A stretch of DNA of 5,973 nt from Anaeromyxobacter sp. (GTDB lineage: Bacteria > Myxococcota > Myxococcia > Myxococcales > Anaeromyxobacteraceae), in the NCBI GenBank assembly GCA_020028115.1, contig JAHWYA010000127.1, forward strand, positions 1 to 5,973, read 5' to 3'. Position numbers and translations under genes: made by a program. The notes under the pieces are model-generated. The model searched no databases. It was not told the origin of the DNA and saw only the letters and a program-made list of their open reading frames with translations. Positions 4,655 through 5,973 of this stretch are shown here, piece by piece (within the stretch, counting starts at the first letter, position 1; each line of letters opens with the position of its first letter).

Positions 4655-5747
4655 GCGCCCGGAGCGCGCGCCGGGCCGGACGCTCGAGCGCGCGCGCGAC
4701 CGCGAGCGAGACGGCGATCGCGACGGCGGCGTAGAAGACCACGAACGCGGGCGAGTCGTCGGGGCCCCGCCCCCCCGCGAGGCGGCGCGTCCACGCCCAC
4801 AGCGGCTCCTGCAGCGCGTACAGCGCGAACGACGCGTCGCCGAGCGTCCGCGCCGGCGCCGACCCGAGCAGCCGCGCGAGCGGCCCGGACCCCGAGGCGA
4901 GCGCGAGGATCGCGACCGCGAACAGCGGGAGGAGGAGCCCGTTGTGGAGCAGCACGTACGGCGCCGGGTCCCAGGCGAGCACGGCGAGGACCGCGCCGAG
5001 CGCGAGCGGGGCGACGGCCGCGGCGCCCCGCCGGAGCGCGACGCCGCGGGCGTGGAGCAGCCCGAGCGAGACGCCCGCGAGGAACTCTCCGGCCCGGGCG
5101 AGCGGGTGGAACTTCACGGCGAGCAGCCAGGCCGGCTCGTTCCAGCGGAGGTCCGCCACGGCGCCGTCCGGGCGGAGCGCGAGCCAGAGGAGCGGCGGCG
5201 CGAGCGCGAGCGCCCACGAGGACGCGAGGGCGAGCCAGAGCCCGCGCCGGGAGAGGCGGCCGAGCCGCGCCGCCGCGAACGGGAACGCGGCGTAGAACGC
5301 GAGCACGACCGACGTCGACCAGCCGGGCGCGTTCCAGAGCCGGGCGATGGGCGGGAACCACGCCTGCACGAGGAGGAGCGCCGCGAGCGCGACCGCGGCC
5401 GCCTTGGCGGTGGCGAGCGGCCCGCCCGCCGCCCATCGCTCGAGCGCGACGGGCGCGGCGAGCACGAACGCGAGGAGGTAGGCGGGGTAGAGCCGCGCGA
5501 GGCGCGCCGCCCAGAAGCTCCGGCGCTCCGCCTGGGAGAGCGGGGTGGGGTGCGCCCGGGCGAGGACGAACCCCGAGAGGACGTAGAACAGCCCGACCCA
5601 GACGTGCCCGCCGGTGCGGATCGTCTCGACCCAGCGGGGCGCCCCCTCGGCGAGCGGCTCGCCGTAGTGAAACAGGAGGATCCCGAACGCGGCCAGGAAC
5701 CGGAGGCCCGCGAGGGCGGGGAGGCGGCCATCCGGGCGCGGGTCCAC
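4581..5747 (-). CDS. Membrane acyltransferase, acyltransferase-3 (OafA/YrhL-like) family
   Basis: A 388-residue integral membrane protein with about ten hydrophobic segments, matching the acyltransferase-3 family that transfers acyl groups, usually acetyl, onto cell-surface sugars, lipids or antibiotics. Helix 1 carries LPALAGLRFLAAFGILLFHY (9-28) with the family's Arg16 and catalytic-type His27. GHVWVGLFYVLSGFVLARAH (47-66) and RLARLYPAYLLAF (82-94) are the other signatures. Two usual residues differ: the Glu of 'WSLSVE' is Val148 (WSTSVV, 143-148), and the His of the C-terminal 'LYLLH.P' is Gln313 (LYALQEP). The GTG at 5747 is the only start in frame after an upstream stop, though its Shine-Dalgarno is weak. 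The tail from about residue 357 is Arg/Pro-rich and includes two frames of a duplicated 18-bp segment. The substrate cannot be told. It lies 61 bp after the dehydrogenase fragment on the same strand. Confidence 0.88.
   Translation of the reverse strand: MDPRPDGRLPALAGLRFLAAFGILLFHYGEPLAEGAPRWVETIRTGGHVWVGLFYVLSGFVLARAHPTPLSQAERRSFWAARLARLYPAYLLAFVLAAPVALERWAAGGPLATAKAAAVALAALLLVQAWFPPIARLWNAPGWSTSVVLAFYAAFPFAAARLGRLSRRGLWLALASSWALALAPPLLWLALRPDGAVADLRWNEPAWLLAVKFHPLARAGEFLAGVSLGLLHARGVALRRGAAAVAPLALGAVLAVLAWDPAPYVLLHNGLLLPLFAVAILALASGSGPLARLLGSAPARTLGDASFALYALQEPLWAWTRRLAGGRGPDDSPAFVVFYAAVAIAVSLAVARALERPARRALRALMEPRAPGAPADPSPVRGARPLRP
4628..4670. repeat. Direct repeat (two 18-bp copies, 25-bp period) at convergent gene ends
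   Basis: GAGCGCCCGGAGCGCGCG occurs at 4628-4645 and again at 4653-4670, separated by GCTCCAT. The second copy begins inside the stop codon of the DUF6132 gene. Because 25 is not a multiple of 3, the two copies are read in different frames, giving RALRAL and RAPGAP in the acyltransferase tail. This looks like a small tandem duplication. Confidence 0.7.
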
Positions 5748-5808
5748 GCCTGGAAGGTGCGGGCGCGCCTCCCCCAGGCAACCCGGACCCCCCGCGTGCT
5801 GCGGGCGG

Positions 5809-5973
5809 TCACGCGAGCGGCGAGCCGCCCGTCACCCCGACGATCTCGCCGGAGACGTACCGGGCCTCGTCGGAGGCGAGGAACACGTACAGGACGCCCT
5901 CACCCCGCGCCGAGGCGGTAGAGCCGGGCGCCCAGGCCGAGCAGCTCCCGGACCGGGCGGCAGTCGGGGCCGC
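5809..5973 (-). CDS. C-terminal part of a short-chain dehydrogenase/reductase (partial, possibly frameshifted)
   Basis: The last 28 or so residues end FLASDEARYVSGEIVGVTGGSPLA before TGA 5811-5809. 'FLASDEA.YVSGEI..V.GG' is the standard C-terminus of NAD(P)-dependent SDR enzymes, where this part shapes the substrate side and contacts the dimer partner. The same frame stays open to the window edge, but upstream of about 5900 it no longer looks like SDR sequence (it reads SAWAPGSTASARG). A neighbouring frame there, 5971 down to TGA 5902-5900, has only G or C in every third position and reads RPVRELLGLGARLYRLGAG. A one-base frameshift near 5900 would join the two. The gene may be a pseudogene, carry a sequencing error, or follow another gene's end. 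Only the SDR tail is secure. Confidence 0.6.
   Translation of the reverse strand, partial: AAPTAARSGSCSAWAPGSTASARGEGVLYVFLASDEARYVSGEIVGVTGGSPLA

Noticed and set aside
4482..5921. 479-codon plus-strand open frame opposite the acyltransferase
   Set aside because: Almost entirely Arg, Glu, Pro and Gly, as expected from reading a GC-rich membrane protein gene in reverse; the minus-strand gene has real motifs.
1..5973. CRISPR arrays, insertion sequences, tRNA or rRNA genes
   Set aside because: I saw no regularly spaced repeats, transposase motifs, terminal inverted repeats or tRNA-like cloverleaf sequence on either strand.

Overview
The window is very GC-rich DNA. Coding third positions are almost all G or C, GTG starts are common, and genes are tightly packed. 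Together with the protein types (solo Lon-N domain protein, PolB-like exonuclease, divergent thioredoxin system) this suggests a myxobacterium-like deltaproteobacterium, with Anaeromyxobacter the closest match I can think of. That assignment is inference from composition and protein style; no marker gene is present.

Layout: (1) Positions 1-55 hold the last codons of a plus-strand gene of unknown function. (2) On the minus strand, 1667 down to 73, a PolB-type 3'-5' exonuclease gene is followed 53 bp later by a stand-alone Lon N-terminal (substrate-binding) domain protein, probably as one operon. (3) A short divergent intergenic region leads to a plus-strand gene (1805-2185) for a small, helical, Ala/Lys-rich protein of unknown function. 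(4) The plus-strand run 2262-4654 has five tightly spaced genes: an ArsM-like SAM methyltransferase, a 32-residue cysteine-rich peptide missed by ordinary gene length cut-offs, a thioredoxin with a CPPC active site, a thioredoxin reductase without the usual NADPH-phosphate-binding arginines, and a small DUF6132-type membrane protein with a Cys-X4-Cys motif. (5) On the minus strand, 5747 down to 4581, a membrane acyltransferase (acyltransferase-3 family) converges on and overlaps the DUF6132 gene by 74 bp. (6) Upstream of it on the same strand, the C-terminus of a short-chain dehydrogenase runs off the window edge and shows signs of a frameshift.

The most interesting part is region 4. The methyltransferase stop and the peptide start share ATGA, and the reductase stop and the DUF6132 start share GTGA, so translation is probably coupled at both places. 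The gene set reads as a thiol-redox and metalloid- or soft-metal-methylating module. The methyltransferase keeps two cysteines at positions where ArsM binds arsenite, the peptide could carry or chelate a thiophilic ion, and the Trx/TrxR pair could supply reducing power. No arsR, arsB/acr3 or arsC lies in the window, so an arsenic role is inferred from the methyltransferase family alone. A different thiophilic substrate, or a peptide that is itself modified, remains possible.
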